A stretch of DNA of 64,000 nt from Shewanella sp. TC10 (lineage in GTDB: Bacteria > Pseudomonadota > Gammaproteobacteria > Enterobacterales > Shewanellaceae): NCBI RefSeq assembly GCF_009663145.1, contig NZ_VKHR01000011.1:1-64000 (forward strand), in the 5' to 3' direction. Each line of letters begins with the position of its first letter. Position 1 is the stretch's first letter. Positions 10,560 to 19,711 of this stretch are shown here, piece by piece. Made by a program: the position numbers and the translations under genes. Below the pieces are notes generated by a model. The model ran no database searches. It was not told the DNA's origin and saw only the letters and a program-made list of their open reading frames with translations.

Positions 10560-12572
10560 ATGAAGACGTTAAGCCATAACGCTATGTTTGATAAAAGTAA
10601 TTTGAACAAGCTAGCCTGTAAAAAACAGCAATATAGAGCCCCAAAGTATGCCATATTAAATTTGGTGGTTGCTTCAGTTATTCTAAGTGGCTGTGGTGGT
10701 TCTAGCGATTCATCAGACAATATAGATCAAAGTACGCCAGATAACTCATTACCCATTAATACTTGTGAAACTAGCTCTGGTCTTACTCAAATCAATACCT
10801 CTTCAGCACTTAGCTTCAATGTTGAGCAAGCTTATTCCGCAGGACAATCCGCTGTAATAATTGCCAGCGTTAACAACAGTAATTCAGCTGGACTCACTTA
10901 TCAGTGGCAGCAAACATCTGGCCCTGCCATTTCTCTTGTATCTCAAAACAGTCCCGTTTTATCGTTTATTATTCCAGAGTCAGGTGAATATGGCTTTTCA
11001 GTCAATGTTTCAGGCGCACAAACTAACCTTAGTGAAACTATTAGCATTACTGCTAATGAAACAACAAACCAATTAAACATCAACAGCGATCATCAAGTCG
11101 TTCAAGGAAACGGTGTCAGCCTTCGTGTTGAGCGCATAAATAACCAATTGGTTGACGATATTGAATGGTGTTATTTCTCAAATCAAGCTGTAGAACTTGA
11201 TTTAACAAACCCTGAACGCCCCTTGTTTACGGCTCCTGCAGTAAGCGCTGATAGTATTATCGGATTAAAAGCCACTGGCCAGTTTGCCGGTGAAACTTTT
11301 TCAGATGAAGTGTTTGTTATGGTGACTGCGGAATCTAGCATTACATCACCTTATTTTGACCAAGCTGTTGCACGAACTTATTCGTATAATCAAACATCAA
11401 TTTATGCTGAAAATGCATCTGATTGTGTCTATTCAAACCAGCTGAATCAAACTTGTAATATTGCGGATTTACCCTTAATTGGCCAAGTCGCTAATTCTGA
11501 AAATATTAATTCGGTTATGGACCGAGTTGTGGTTTCACACGATTGGATGGGTGAGAACTTCGAAACCTTTTTGACTCAAGCAGATCCCAATAGCGATTTC
11601 ATCAAACTACTTCAATCTGTAACCGCTGTTGTCATTAGCTCAGATATCAGACCTTCTTTTTATTGGGTGGCAACAGGGGCTATTTATTTAGATCCTGAAT
11701 ATCTATGGTTTACACCAGAGCAACGTGACAGCATTAACGAAGCACCAGATTATCGAAGTGATTTTGGTAATGATTTGCAATTTATAATGCCTTGGCGATA
11801 TGTAAAAGATAATGACTATGCCTACAGTAGCTACGATCGAACCCAAAGACAAACCAGAACATTAGCAGACATCACCCCAAGTTTAGCCAGTTTGCTTTAC
11901 CACGAACTGGCTCATGCGAATGACTTTTTCCCGCGCTCGATTCATAGCACGTTAACTGGTCCTACATTAATTGATGACTTTTATCGCCGTACGGACAACA
12001 ACGCCCTCATATCGGATCAACTACAAAATGTTGACCCGCTGACTAGTAGTGAAATGTTTGGGTTAGCTGGGGTCAGTTTTTTAGGCGATACAGCAAATAA
12101 CACCCAAAAAGCTTATTTACCAGGCGATGTAACAAGTTTCTTTTTAACTGACCATGCCAATGACTATTATGCCTATTCTTCCACACGAGAAGATGCAGCT
12201 ATGTTATTTGAAGAGTCATTTATGAGTCATCGATATCAAATACAAAGAGATGTGGCTGTCACTGACACCACAGAGTATATCGTTGACTGGGGTCAACGAG
12301 GTCGAATAGGCTCGGCAGAACTACTGGATAGAGCTGCATTTGTAATTGATGAAATTATGCCTGAAGTTGATGGTAAAACATTACTCAATGCTTTGCCTGA
12401 ACCCATTAATATGACTGCGGGCTTAGATTGGTTTGAAAACATTGGTATTAGTCCAAGCAATACACAGTCAAAGTCTATCATGAGCAGTATAAGTGCAATG
12501 GGTACAGAGGCTGAGAAGCGTCCTCTACAAGTTGGAAGAGAACATAAAGAAATGCCATTACCTAAACGTTAA
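10560..12572 (+). CDS. large lipoprotein with HExxH motif (predicted metalloprotease, family not recognised)
   Basis: The start is ATG at 10560, ten bases after CGGAG; an upstream TTG (10524) lacks support. The 670-residue protein begins with a basic stretch and hydrophobic helix ending in the lipobox LSGC (lipidated Cys45), then a Ser/Asp-rich linker. Residues about 80-260 look like one or two beta-sandwich (Ig/PKD-like) domains with a TYQWQQTSGP segment typical of PKD-like repeats. The second half holds LLYHELAHANDF, a zinc-protease motif at H448-E449-x-x-H452, and a candidate third ligand Glu in MLFEESFMSHRYQ about 100 residues on. I do not recognise a named family. Inferred: an outer-membrane-anchored zinc peptidase. 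It is monocistronic. Confidence 0.7.
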   Translation: MKTLSHNAMFDKSNLNKLACKKQQYRAPKYAILNLVVASVILSGCGGSSDSSDNIDQSTPDNSLPINTCETSSGLTQINTSSALSFNVEQAYSAGQSAVIIASVNNSNSAGLTYQWQQTSGPAISLVSQNSPVLSFIIPESGEYGFSVNVSGAQTNLSETISITANETTNQLNINSDHQVVQGNGVSLRVERINNQLVDDIEWCYFSNQAVELDLTNPERPLFTAPAVSADSIIGLKATGQFAGETFSDEVFVMVTAESSITSPYFDQAVARTYSYNQTSIYAENASDCVYSNQLNQTCNIADLPLIGQVANSENINSVMDRVVVSHDWMGENFETFLTQADPNSDFIKLLQSVTAVVISSDIRPSFYWVATGAIYLDPEYLWFTPEQRDSINEAPDYRSDFGNDLQFIMPWRYVKDNDYAYSSYDRTQRQTRTLADITPSLASLLYHELAHANDFFPRSIHSTLTGPTLIDDFYRRTDNNALISDQLQNVDPLTSSEMFGLAGVSFLGDTANNTQKAYLPGDVTSFFLTDHANDYYAYSSTREDAAMLFEESFMSHRYQIQRDVAVTDTTEYIVDWGQRGRIGSAELLDRAAFVIDEIMPEVDGKTLLNALPEPINMTAGLDWFENIGISPSNTQSKSIMSSISAMGTEAEKRPLQVGREHKEMPLPKR

Positions 12573-12659
12573 CGCATTCAGTGAATATTAATCGCTGCTA
12601 TGTAACTATTTATCAATTTATCAAAGTGATTGGTATCGAATAACCATAAAGTCACAATC

Positions 12660-12687
12660 AAAAAAGCCACCTTCTCGGTGGCTTCTT
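12660..12687. terminator. bidirectional terminator between lipoprotein gene and hda
   Basis: Stem AAGCCACC (12664-12671) with GGTGGCTT (12677-12684), five-base loop, flanked by an A run on the left and T-rich sequence on the right. Confidence 0.8.
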
Positions 12688-12706
12688 ATTCATCAATTAA
12701 CCTAAA

Positions 12707-13417
12707 TTAAAGCCTTAACATTTCTTTTATGAAAGGAATGGTTAACTTGCGCTGATGAACCATAGAAGCTTTATCGAGCTTATCAAGAACATCAAATAAT
12801 GTTCGTAAATCACGTGCCATTCGCGTTAATAAGAAGCGCCCTACTTCATCAGAAAGCTGTAAGCCTCGCATTGCTGCTCTTCGTTGCAATGCAAGTAACT
12901 TCTCTTCATCAGCCATTGGCTGTAGCTGATAAATTAAGCCCCATTGCATACGAGAAATTAAATCAGGTAATGCAAAACCAGCTTCTGTTGGAGATGAACT
13001 ACCGCTGACAATTAATCGGCAATCATCTTGTTCAGCAACGCGATTATACAAATGAAATAACGCTTCTTCCCAAATAGGATGACCTGCAATGGCATCTATA
13101 TCATCAATACAGATTAAATGAAGTGACTCAACACCTTCGAAAAGCGCAGGCGAAATACTGGCATGGATCCCGAGCGGAATATATAAAGTACGTCTATCAA
13201 GATCGTTTGCATGGGCACAAGCAGCATGCATTAGATGAGTTCGGCCAGACTTAACGGGGCCAAATAAATATAAACTAGACGACAAACTGCCTTCTGCAGT
13301 AGCTTGAAGCTTTTGAATTAACTCATCATTACCCACAGCTGGATAATAACTTTGAAAAGTTTCATCGTCAGGTAAGTATACGGGTAACGATAGTTGTTTT
13401 GGTGAGTTTTGGGTCAC
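12707..13417 (-). CDS. hda: DnaA regulatory inactivator Hda
   Basis: AAA+ protein related to DnaA domain III that, bound to the DNA-loaded sliding clamp, stimulates ATP hydrolysis by DnaA after initiation. The N-terminal clamp-binding motif QLSLPVYLP is present at about residues 8-16. The Walker A region reads LFGPVKSGRTHL, Walker B ICIDDID, and an arginine-finger-like region follows around LISRM. 236 residues is normal. It is transcribed away from uraA-side genes; in E. coli hda lies beside uraA, and here only the DUF2066 gene separates them. Confidence 0.93.
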   Translation of the reverse strand: MTQNSPKQLSLPVYLPDDETFQSYYPAVGNDELIQKLQATAEGSLSSSLYLFGPVKSGRTHLMHAACAHANDLDRRTLYIPLGIHASISPALFEGVESLHLICIDDIDAIAGHPIWEEALFHLYNRVAEQDDCRLIVSGSSSPTEAGFALPDLISRMQWGLIYQLQPMADEEKLLALQRRAAMRGLQLSDEVGRFLLTRMARDLRTLFDVLDKLDKASMVHQRKLTIPFIKEMLRL

Positions 13418-13595
13418 TCAAAAATTCTCTAATAATGTAAACAAGCGACTGTAAGTATAACACAATCGTTTCAATGTCTGTTGCTGAATAAGCGGTCTAA
13501 CTTGTTCAACAGCGAACAGTTAGACCGTTATCACGTATCTATTGAGGAAAAGGCATTTTGCGTAATATCATTTGCTCAAAAAATAGCACTAATGA

Positions 13596-14690
13596 TTAAT
13601 GCCACTGATAGAAAAGAGTCGTGACTTGCTCAGGAGCAAATTTCATGTCAGCTAATTCATCATTGGTATCTAATTGAGGGATTTCGGTGAGACGCTTATT
13701 AATATTCAGTAACTTCTGTAAATCATCTGCATCACCAAATAATTCAAGCTTATAAGTGACGGTATTCGCTTTAAATTGACTCAAACTCACCGCTTTAATT
13801 GCACTAAGTTGATTCAAGTAAGACTCAATTTCAACTAACTGCGCCATACTTTGGACGCCAGTCAAAGACAGTAATGTTTCGGCGCTATTGCCACTATCAG
13901 CAAAAGCATACTGGCTAACAAAGTATTCGGCTAAAGTGCTAAGAATTTGATCTGTAGCCTCTTGGTAATCAAGTACTTCAGCTTGGTGATGGATTAATGG
14001 TTGCATGATGCCGCCTTGACTGTCTTTATCAAATAAAGACACTTGAAAACGAACAAAACCACCTACTTTATCCATATCTGCAACAGCAAAGTAATCGGCA
14101 CGGTATCTCGTTGATGCATCAGCAACCACATCAGTAAACATACCTCTTACATCAGATACGCTGATTTTCATCACATCATCTAAATCCATTACAGGCAAAA
14201 TGACCGGAATACCTTTATTACTTGAATCTAAATCAATCTGAGCGCGAGTATCAAGCTCGGATGCATCAGATAAAATACTACGCTCACCTTCATCTTCAAT
14301 CGACAACCACAATAACGTTAACGGGCGTTGACGTCCCCAAACAGGGAGATCTGCTTGGCGAAGCGTAGATATAATACGTTTATGATCAAAGTTGGCTTTT
14401 AAAGTCAGTTCATCATCTATTTCCCTATAGCCGTATTGGGTTAACAAGACTTCAGGTTTATTGATTTGCGCTTTAACTAACGGGTGTTCTAAGACAGAAG
14501 GTAAACCTGAATTTTTTACAAATACTGATGACAATGCTGTTTTTAACGCAGCTTGTCGCTCCGTTCTTGCTCTTGAAGACACAACAACATCAGCCTCGTC
14601 TAAAAGGCCAATTTCAGCAGAAATCGTTTTAGGACTATAAATGCCAAATAGCGTACTAATAACAATAATTTGTAAAAATATTTTTTGCAT
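13596..14690 (-). CDS. DUF2066 domain protein, exported
   Basis: A 364-residue protein with an N-terminal signal peptide (hydrophobic residues about 5-23, probable cleavage after ISA). The following segment, LDEADVVVSSRARTERQAALKTALSSVF, fits the DUF2066 family of periplasmic proteins, often found next to hda or purM in marine gammaproteobacteria. Function unknown. It is 178 bases upstream of hda on the same strand and could be co-transcribed with it. Confidence 0.75.
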   Translation of the reverse strand: MQKIFLQIIVISTLFGIYSPKTISAEIGLLDEADVVVSSRARTERQAALKTALSSVFVKNSGLPSVLEHPLVKAQINKPEVLLTQYGYREIDDELTLKANFDHKRIISTLRQADLPVWGRQRPLTLLWLSIEDEGERSILSDASELDTRAQIDLDSSNKGIPVILPVMDLDDVMKISVSDVRGMFTDVVADASTRYRADYFAVADMDKVGGFVRFQVSLFDKDSQGGIMQPLIHHQAEVLDYQEATDQILSTLAEYFVSQYAFADSGNSAETLLSLTGVQSMAQLVEIESYLNQLSAIKAVSLSQFKANTVTYKLELFGDADDLQKLLNINKRLTEIPQLDTNDELADMKFAPEQVTTLFYQWH

Positions 14691-14895
14691 AGGAAAATAA
14701 TAGCAATAGATGAAAGTGCTCGAAGTGTAGCATATTAATTTTGCTTCTAAAATTACATTCCCTTACCAATGTTTGAAGTGTTTTAGTTCATCTCTGTCAG
14801 TAAACAGCTCATAAACTTGATTTATATTACAGACATTTAACCAATATTGGCCTATCTTACAGCTTAATTTATACCTGAATGGAAACTATCAACAT

Positions 14896-16128
14896 ATGAA
14901 TCGTTTATTCATCCCATTGCAAGGAGCTCAAATGCTTTTTGTCGCATTTGGCGCTTTAGTATTGATGCCGCTGCTCAGTGGTCTAGATACCAGTGTGGCA
15001 TTATTCACTGCAGGTATAGGTACCCTGTTATTTCAATTAGTCACCAAAAGACATGTCCCTATTTTCCTTGCTTCATCCTTTGCGTTTATTGCACCTATTA
15101 TGTATGGCGTACAAACATGGGGGATACCCGCGACCATGGGCGGTTTAATGGTTGCTGGCTTTGTGTATGTCATATTGGGAGCATTAGTTAAAGTTAAAGG
15201 TAGTGGTTTTATTCATAAGCTTTTACCACCCGTGGTTGTCGGTCCGGTGATCATCATCATTGGCCTTGGACTTGCGCCTATGGCGGTGAATATGGCTTTA
15301 GGTAAAACAGGTGATGGCAGTGCAGTTTTAGTTGATCAAAACATTGCCCTATTTATCGCTATCATGTCCCTTTCAACCACAGTTGCCATTGCCGTTTTCG
15401 CTAAAGGTATTTTAAAGGTTATGCCTATTTTAGCAGGGATTTTAGTCGGTTATGGCTTAAGCATGGCATTTGGTATTGTTGATTTCAGTCCAGTTCAACA
15501 AGCTCCTTGGCTCGCAGTCCCAAGATTTGTCGCACCAGAATTTCACTGGCAAGCAATTCTGTTTATGATCCCAGTAGCTATTGCTCCAGCTGTTGAGCAC
15601 ATTGGTGATTTACTGGCAATTTCAAATGTTACTGGTAAAGATTATATGAAAAAACCAGGCTTGCATCGCACTTTAACAGGTGACGGCATCGCAACCATGG
15701 CAGCATCAGCTTTTGGTGGTCCACCAAATACCACTTATTCGGAAGTTACAGGCGCAGTGACGCTAACAAAGAGTTTTGATCCGCGGATCATGACATGGAC
15801 CGCAATAACGGCAATCATTTTGGCTTTCATCGGTAAATTAGGCGCACTGATGCAAACTATTCCTTTACCAGTAATGGGCGGAATTATGTGTCTATTGTTT
15901 GGTTCTATTGCTGCAGTAGGTCTAAACGCATTAATACGTAATCAAGTTGATTTAAATGAACCACGAAACTTAAGTATTGTTGGCGTGACATTAGTATTTG
16001 GTATTGGCGGAATGGCTTTTGGTATTGGAGAGTTCAGTTTAACGGGGATTAGTTTGTGTGGTTTAGTAGCAATCGTTATGAATCTTATATTACCTAAAAC
16101 CCCTGAATCAGAAAAAATAGAAAGTTAA
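14896..16128 (+). CDS. uraA: uracil permease (nucleobase:cation symporter-2 family)
   Basis: A 410-residue inner-membrane transporter with about 14 hydrophobic segments. The NCS2 signature is visible: VEHIGDLLAISNVTGKDY, with the substrate-contacting Glu (AVEHIGD), and GGPPNTTYSEVTGAV, the family half-helix motif. LPPVVVGPVIIIIGL is also typical. It imports uracil with protons. No upp gene is in the adjacent sequence, unlike E. coli, but hda is close by. ATG start at 14896, with an upstream GGAA only weakly resembling a ribosome site. Confidence 0.92.
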   Translation: MNRLFIPLQGAQMLFVAFGALVLMPLLSGLDTSVALFTAGIGTLLFQLVTKRHVPIFLASSFAFIAPIMYGVQTWGIPATMGGLMVAGFVYVILGALVKVKGSGFIHKLLPPVVVGPVIIIIGLGLAPMAVNMALGKTGDGSAVLVDQNIALFIAIMSLSTTVAIAVFAKGILKVMPILAGILVGYGLSMAFGIVDFSPVQQAPWLAVPRFVAPEFHWQAILFMIPVAIAPAVEHIGDLLAISNVTGKDYMKKPGLHRTLTGDGIATMAASAFGGPPNTTYSEVTGAVTLTKSFDPRIMTWTAITAIILAFIGKLGALMQTIPLPVMGGIMCLLFGSIAAVGLNALIRNQVDLNEPRNLSIVGVTLVFGIGGMAFGIGEFSLTGISLCGLVAIVMNLILPKTPESEKIES

Positions 16129-16137
16129 AACCTTAAT

Positions 16138-16173
16138 AAAAAAGCCCTAACTGAATCCAGATTAGGGCTTTAT
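16138..16173. terminator. terminator between uraA and grxD
   Basis: Stem AAAGCCCTAA (16141-16150) with TTAGGGCTTT (16162-16171), loop of 11 bases, flanked by A and T runs; can serve both converging genes. Confidence 0.85.
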
Positions 16174-16215
16174 TGTATCAAGCTAACTCAACCTACAAAA
16201 TAGGTCTATTGAATA

Positions 16216-16557
16216 TTATTCAGCGTCTTCTTCTGTGCGAAATTTATCAGCAGTTTCTTTGATAATTGGCTGTAATTCGCCTTTTTGGTACATTTCAGTG
16301 ATGATGTCACAACCACCAATCAACTCACCTTCTACCCATAATTGTGGGAATGTAGGCCAGTTAGCAAATTTTGGTAATTCAGCACGAATATCTGGGTGCT
16401 GTAAAATATCAACGAATGCAAACTGCTCACCACAGTTAATCATAACTTGAGCGACTTGAGATGAAAAACCACAGCTTGGTAACTTTGGTGACCCTTTCAT
16501 GTATACGATGATTGGGTTTTCACTGATTTGCTGTTTAATCTTGTCTACTGTTTCCAT
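16216..16557 (-). CDS. grxD: monothiol glutaredoxin GrxD
   Basis: CGFS-type glutaredoxin, 113 residues, that binds a bridging [2Fe-2S] cluster with glutathione and takes part in Fe-S cluster transfer. The active site is C29-G-F-S in KLPSCGFSSQ; K21 and the WPTFPQLWVEGELIGGCD segment (cis-Pro and glutathione-binding GG-C-D) are conserved. The start is ATG at 16557, seven bases after AGGAAT; a longer reading from TTG (16575) lacks support. It lies opposite sodB, an iron enzyme, though the two are separately transcribed. Confidence 0.95.
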   Translation of the reverse strand: METVDKIKQQISENPIIVYMKGSPKLPSCGFSSQVAQVMINCGEQFAFVDILQHPDIRAELPKFANWPTFPQLWVEGELIGGCDIITEMYQKGELQPIIKETADKFRTEEDAE

Positions 16558-16794
16558 TGTAATTCCTAAGTGCAACTTAATAATCTTCAGCCATTGTACG
16601 CGAGCTAAGCCAAGAACAAAATCCCACAGTTTGTAGGGTTATAATAAAAATAACTTTTTTAGATTGCGTCTATCGACATAAATCATCAAACAATGATTCA
16701 CATCACAAAAATTTTAAGTACAATGTCGGCAGAGCAATGATGCCTAAGTGGTACTCATAAAAAAACGATAACCTATGTCCATGGAGAGATAATA

Positions 16795-17379
16795 ATGGCT
16801 TTCGAATTACCAGCATTACCATATGCTAAGAACGCACTTGCACCACACATTTCTGAAGAGACTATTGAATATCACTACGGTAAGCATCACAACACTTACG
16901 TTGTTAAGCTTAATGGTCTTGTTGAAGGTACTGAATTTGCTAACAAAACATTAGAAGAAGTTGTTAAAACTTCTACTGGTGGCATGTTCAATAACGCTGC
17001 TCAAATCTGGAACCACACTTTTTACTGGAACTGTCTAGCACCTAACGCTGGCGGTGCTCCAACTGGCGCGATTGCAGATGCAATCAATGCAGCATTTGGC
17101 TCATTCGAAGAATTTAAAGCTAAATTCACTGACTCTGCTGTAAACAACTTCGGTAGTGCATGGACTTGGTTAGTCAAAAATGCTGACGGTTCAGTTTCAA
17201 TCGTTAACACAAGTAATGCAGCAACTCCTCTTACTGATGAGTCTGTCACTTCACTACTCACTGTTGATGTATGGGAACATGCTTATTACATCGATTACCG
17301 TAACGTTCGTCCTAACTATATGGCTGCGTTTTGGGAATTAGTTAACTGGGATTTCGTTAACGCGAACTTCGCTGGTTAA
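16795..17379 (+). CDS. sodB: iron superoxide dismutase
   Basis: Cytoplasmic Fe-SOD, 194 residues. Metal ligands are H27, H74 (WNHTFYWN), D157 and H161 (DVWEHAYYIDY). Q70 in NNAAQIWNH is the second-sphere glutamine position characteristic of the iron form. ATG at 16795 follows GGAGAGATAATA. Monocistronic, followed by a strong terminator. No convincing Fur box is visible in the 220 bases upstream. Confidence 0.97.
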   Translation: MAFELPALPYAKNALAPHISEETIEYHYGKHHNTYVVKLNGLVEGTEFANKTLEEVVKTSTGGMFNNAAQIWNHTFYWNCLAPNAGGAPTGAIADAINAAFGSFEEFKAKFTDSAVNNFGSAWTWLVKNADGSVSIVNTSNAATPLTDESVTSLLTVDVWEHAYYIDYRNVRPNYMAAFWELVNWDFVNANFAG

Positions 17380-17408
17380 TCTACCTATTTAGGTAAAAAG
17401 AGATGAGA

Positions 17409-17435
17409 TAAAAGGAGCCTTCAGGCTCCTTTTTT
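17409..17435 (+). terminator. terminator after sodB
   Basis: Stem AAAAGGAGCC (17410-17419) with GGCTCCTTTT (17424-17433), loop TTCA, T run. Confidence 0.9.
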
Positions 17436-17710
17436 ATTACTCAAAATGAGATAGATAAACTCATAATTCGCCATTCATATTTAGAACACATTTCAGTATT
17501 AACTTTTGCAATAGTTGCAATTGCAACTGTTTATCTTTGTTTTTATTGAAGTTTTCATATTCTCTTCCTCGCAAATATCCAACCTCTGACCTAGACTTAA
17601 ATTAGCAAACAGTTTTTAAAGATAAAAAATAATCGAAAATATTTTCAACTTTACCAACTAAAAATGCGCTATCAATCACTTTCTTTCGGCTAAGTTTCAA
17701 GGGGTTTCTT
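17436..17710 (+). promoter_or_regulatory. prkA upstream region with 16-bp perfect palindrome
   Basis: Noncoding. The palindrome AGTTGCAATTGCAACT occupies 17513-17528, about 180 bases before prkA; it could be an operator but I know no matching regulator. The rest is AT rich with no clear -10/-35 pair. Confidence 0.35.
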
Positions 17711-19645
17711 ATGGGCATATTCGAACATTACCAACAACGTTATGAACAAAAGCTAGATGAAGAGTATTCACTGCAGCAATTTCTCGAAATCTGTAAAGAA
17801 GATAAAAGTGCATATGTGTCTGCAGCAGAAAGAATGCTAATGGCCATTGGTGAATCAGAAACTATCGATACTTCAAAAGATCCGGTGCTTAGCCGAATTT
17901 TTTCAAATCGACTCATCACACATTATCCTAGTTTCAAAGACTTTTACGGTATGGAAGAGTCAATCGAACAGATTGTGTCTTACCTTAAACACTCAGCTCA
18001 AGGGTTAGAAGAATCAAAGCAGATTTTATATTTACTTGGCCCTGTAGGTGGTGGTAAATCTTCACTTGCTGAAAAGCTTAAATCGTTAATGCAAAAAGTA
18101 CCGATTTTTATTTTAACTGCCAACGGTGTTCGTAGCCCAGTTAATGACAGCCCGCTGTGTTTATTTGATTCAGAAGAAGACGGCGAGCTATTAAAAAACG
18201 AATATAATATTCCCACTCGTTACATTAAAACCATTATGTCACCTTGGGCTGTAAAACGGTTGCATGAATTTGGTGGCGACATTACTAAATTCAAAGTCGT
18301 TAAAGTCTACCCTTCTATTCTTGATCAAACTGCTATTGCTAAAACTGAACCCGGTGATGAAAACAACCAAGATATATCGGCGCTTGTGGGTAAAGTCGAT
18401 ATTCGCCAGTTAGAGCATTTTTCACAAGATGATGCCGATGCTTATGCCTACTCAGGGGCTTTATGTCGTGCTAACCAAGGTGTAATGGAATTTGTGGAAA
18501 TGTTTAAAGCACCGATAAAAGTGCTACATCCATTATTAACAGCGACACAAGAAGGGAACTACAACGGTACTGAAGGGTTATCAGCCTTACCTTATAATGG
18601 CATGATCCTCGCTCACTCTAACGAATCAGAATGGACAACATTCAGAAACAATAAGAACAACGAAGCATTTTTAGACCGTGTTTATATCGTTAAAGTGCCT
18701 TACTGTTTACGTGTATCTGAAGAGATTGAAATCTATCAAAAACTTTTGAGTAACTCGGAGCTTTCAAGCGCCCCTTGTGCCCCAGGAACGTTAGAGACAC
18801 TAGCTCAATTCAGTATTTTATCTCGCCTTAAAGTACCTGAAAACTCGTCTATTTTCTCAAAAATGCGTGTTTATAACGGTGAAACATTAAAAGATACTGA
18901 TCCTAAAGCGAAATCATTCCAAGAATACCGTGACTACGCGGGTGTAGATGAAGGAATGAATGGCTTATCCACTCGTTTTGCATTCAAGATTCTATCTCGA
19001 GTATTTAATTTCGATGATACTGAAATAGCAGCTAACCCAGTGCATTTATTTTATGTGTTAGAGAAACAAATTGAACAAGAACAGTTCCCCAATGAAATCA
19101 GTGAACGCTACTTAGAGTTCTTAAAAGGTTACCTAATACCTAAATACGTTGAATTTATTGGTAAAGAAATCCAAACCGCCTATCTTGAGTCTTACTCAGA
19201 ATACGGCCAAAACATCTTTGATAGATATGTCACTTATGCCGACTTCTGGATCCAAGATCAAGAATTTCGCGACCCAGAAACAGGCCAGTTATTTGACAGA
19301 GCGGCACTTAATGCAGAGCTAGAGAAAATTGAAAAACCAGCGGGTATTAGTAATCCAAAAGATTTCCGCAATGAGATAGTCAATTTTGTATTACGTGCTC
19401 GCGCCAATAACGAAGGCAATAACCCTCTGTGGACCAGTTACGAAAAACTCAGAGTCGTGATTGAGAAAAAAATGTTTTCTAACACCGAGGATTTACTGCC
19501 TGTCATCTCTTTTAATGCCAAAACCTCTGCTGACGATCAACGTAAGCATGATGATTTTATCAATAGAATGATGGAAAAAGGATATACACAAAAGCAAGTC
19601 AGGTTACTTTCAGAGTGGTATTTGAGGGTTCGTAAATCGTCATAA
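17711..19645 (+). CDS. yeaG: PrkA family serine protein kinase (YeaG)
   Basis: 644-residue protein of the PrkA/YeaG family: an AAA+ domain with Walker A GPVGGGKS (110-117), then a C-terminal region annotated as a kinase/casein-kinase-like domain in the family. E. coli YeaG acts with YeaH in nitrogen starvation and stationary-phase survival; direct kinase activity is less certain than the name implies. First gene of yeaG-yeaH-ycgB, ATG at 17711 after AAGGGGTTTCTT. Confidence 0.93.
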   Translation: MGIFEHYQQRYEQKLDEEYSLQQFLEICKEDKSAYVSAAERMLMAIGESETIDTSKDPVLSRIFSNRLITHYPSFKDFYGMEESIEQIVSYLKHSAQGLEESKQILYLLGPVGGGKSSLAEKLKSLMQKVPIFILTANGVRSPVNDSPLCLFDSEEDGELLKNEYNIPTRYIKTIMSPWAVKRLHEFGGDITKFKVVKVYPSILDQTAIAKTEPGDENNQDISALVGKVDIRQLEHFSQDDADAYAYSGALCRANQGVMEFVEMFKAPIKVLHPLLTATQEGNYNGTEGLSALPYNGMILAHSNESEWTTFRNNKNNEAFLDRVYIVKVPYCLRVSEEIEIYQKLLSNSELSSAPCAPGTLETLAQFSILSRLKVPENSSIFSKMRVYNGETLKDTDPKAKSFQEYRDYAGVDEGMNGLSTRFAFKILSRVFNFDDTEIAANPVHLFYVLEKQIEQEQFPNEISERYLEFLKGYLIPKYVEFIGKEIQTAYLESYSEYGQNIFDRYVTYADFWIQDQEFRDPETGQLFDRAALNAELEKIEKPAGISNPKDFRNEIVNFVLRARANNEGNNPLWTSYEKLRVVIEKKMFSNTEDLLPVISFNAKTSADDQRKHDDFINRMMEKGYTQKQVRLLSEWYLRVRKSS

Positions 19646-19711
19646 GTCTTGCTCACTTTGGCCTTATTCCGCTTGGTTCGTTTTAAGGTCAAAGTTCATT
19701 AGGAGTTGTGT

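Noticed and set aside
16620-16794. Possible Fur box upstream of sodB
   Set aside because: AATCAT/ATGATT near 16683-16699 is a short dyad but does not match the Fur consensus.
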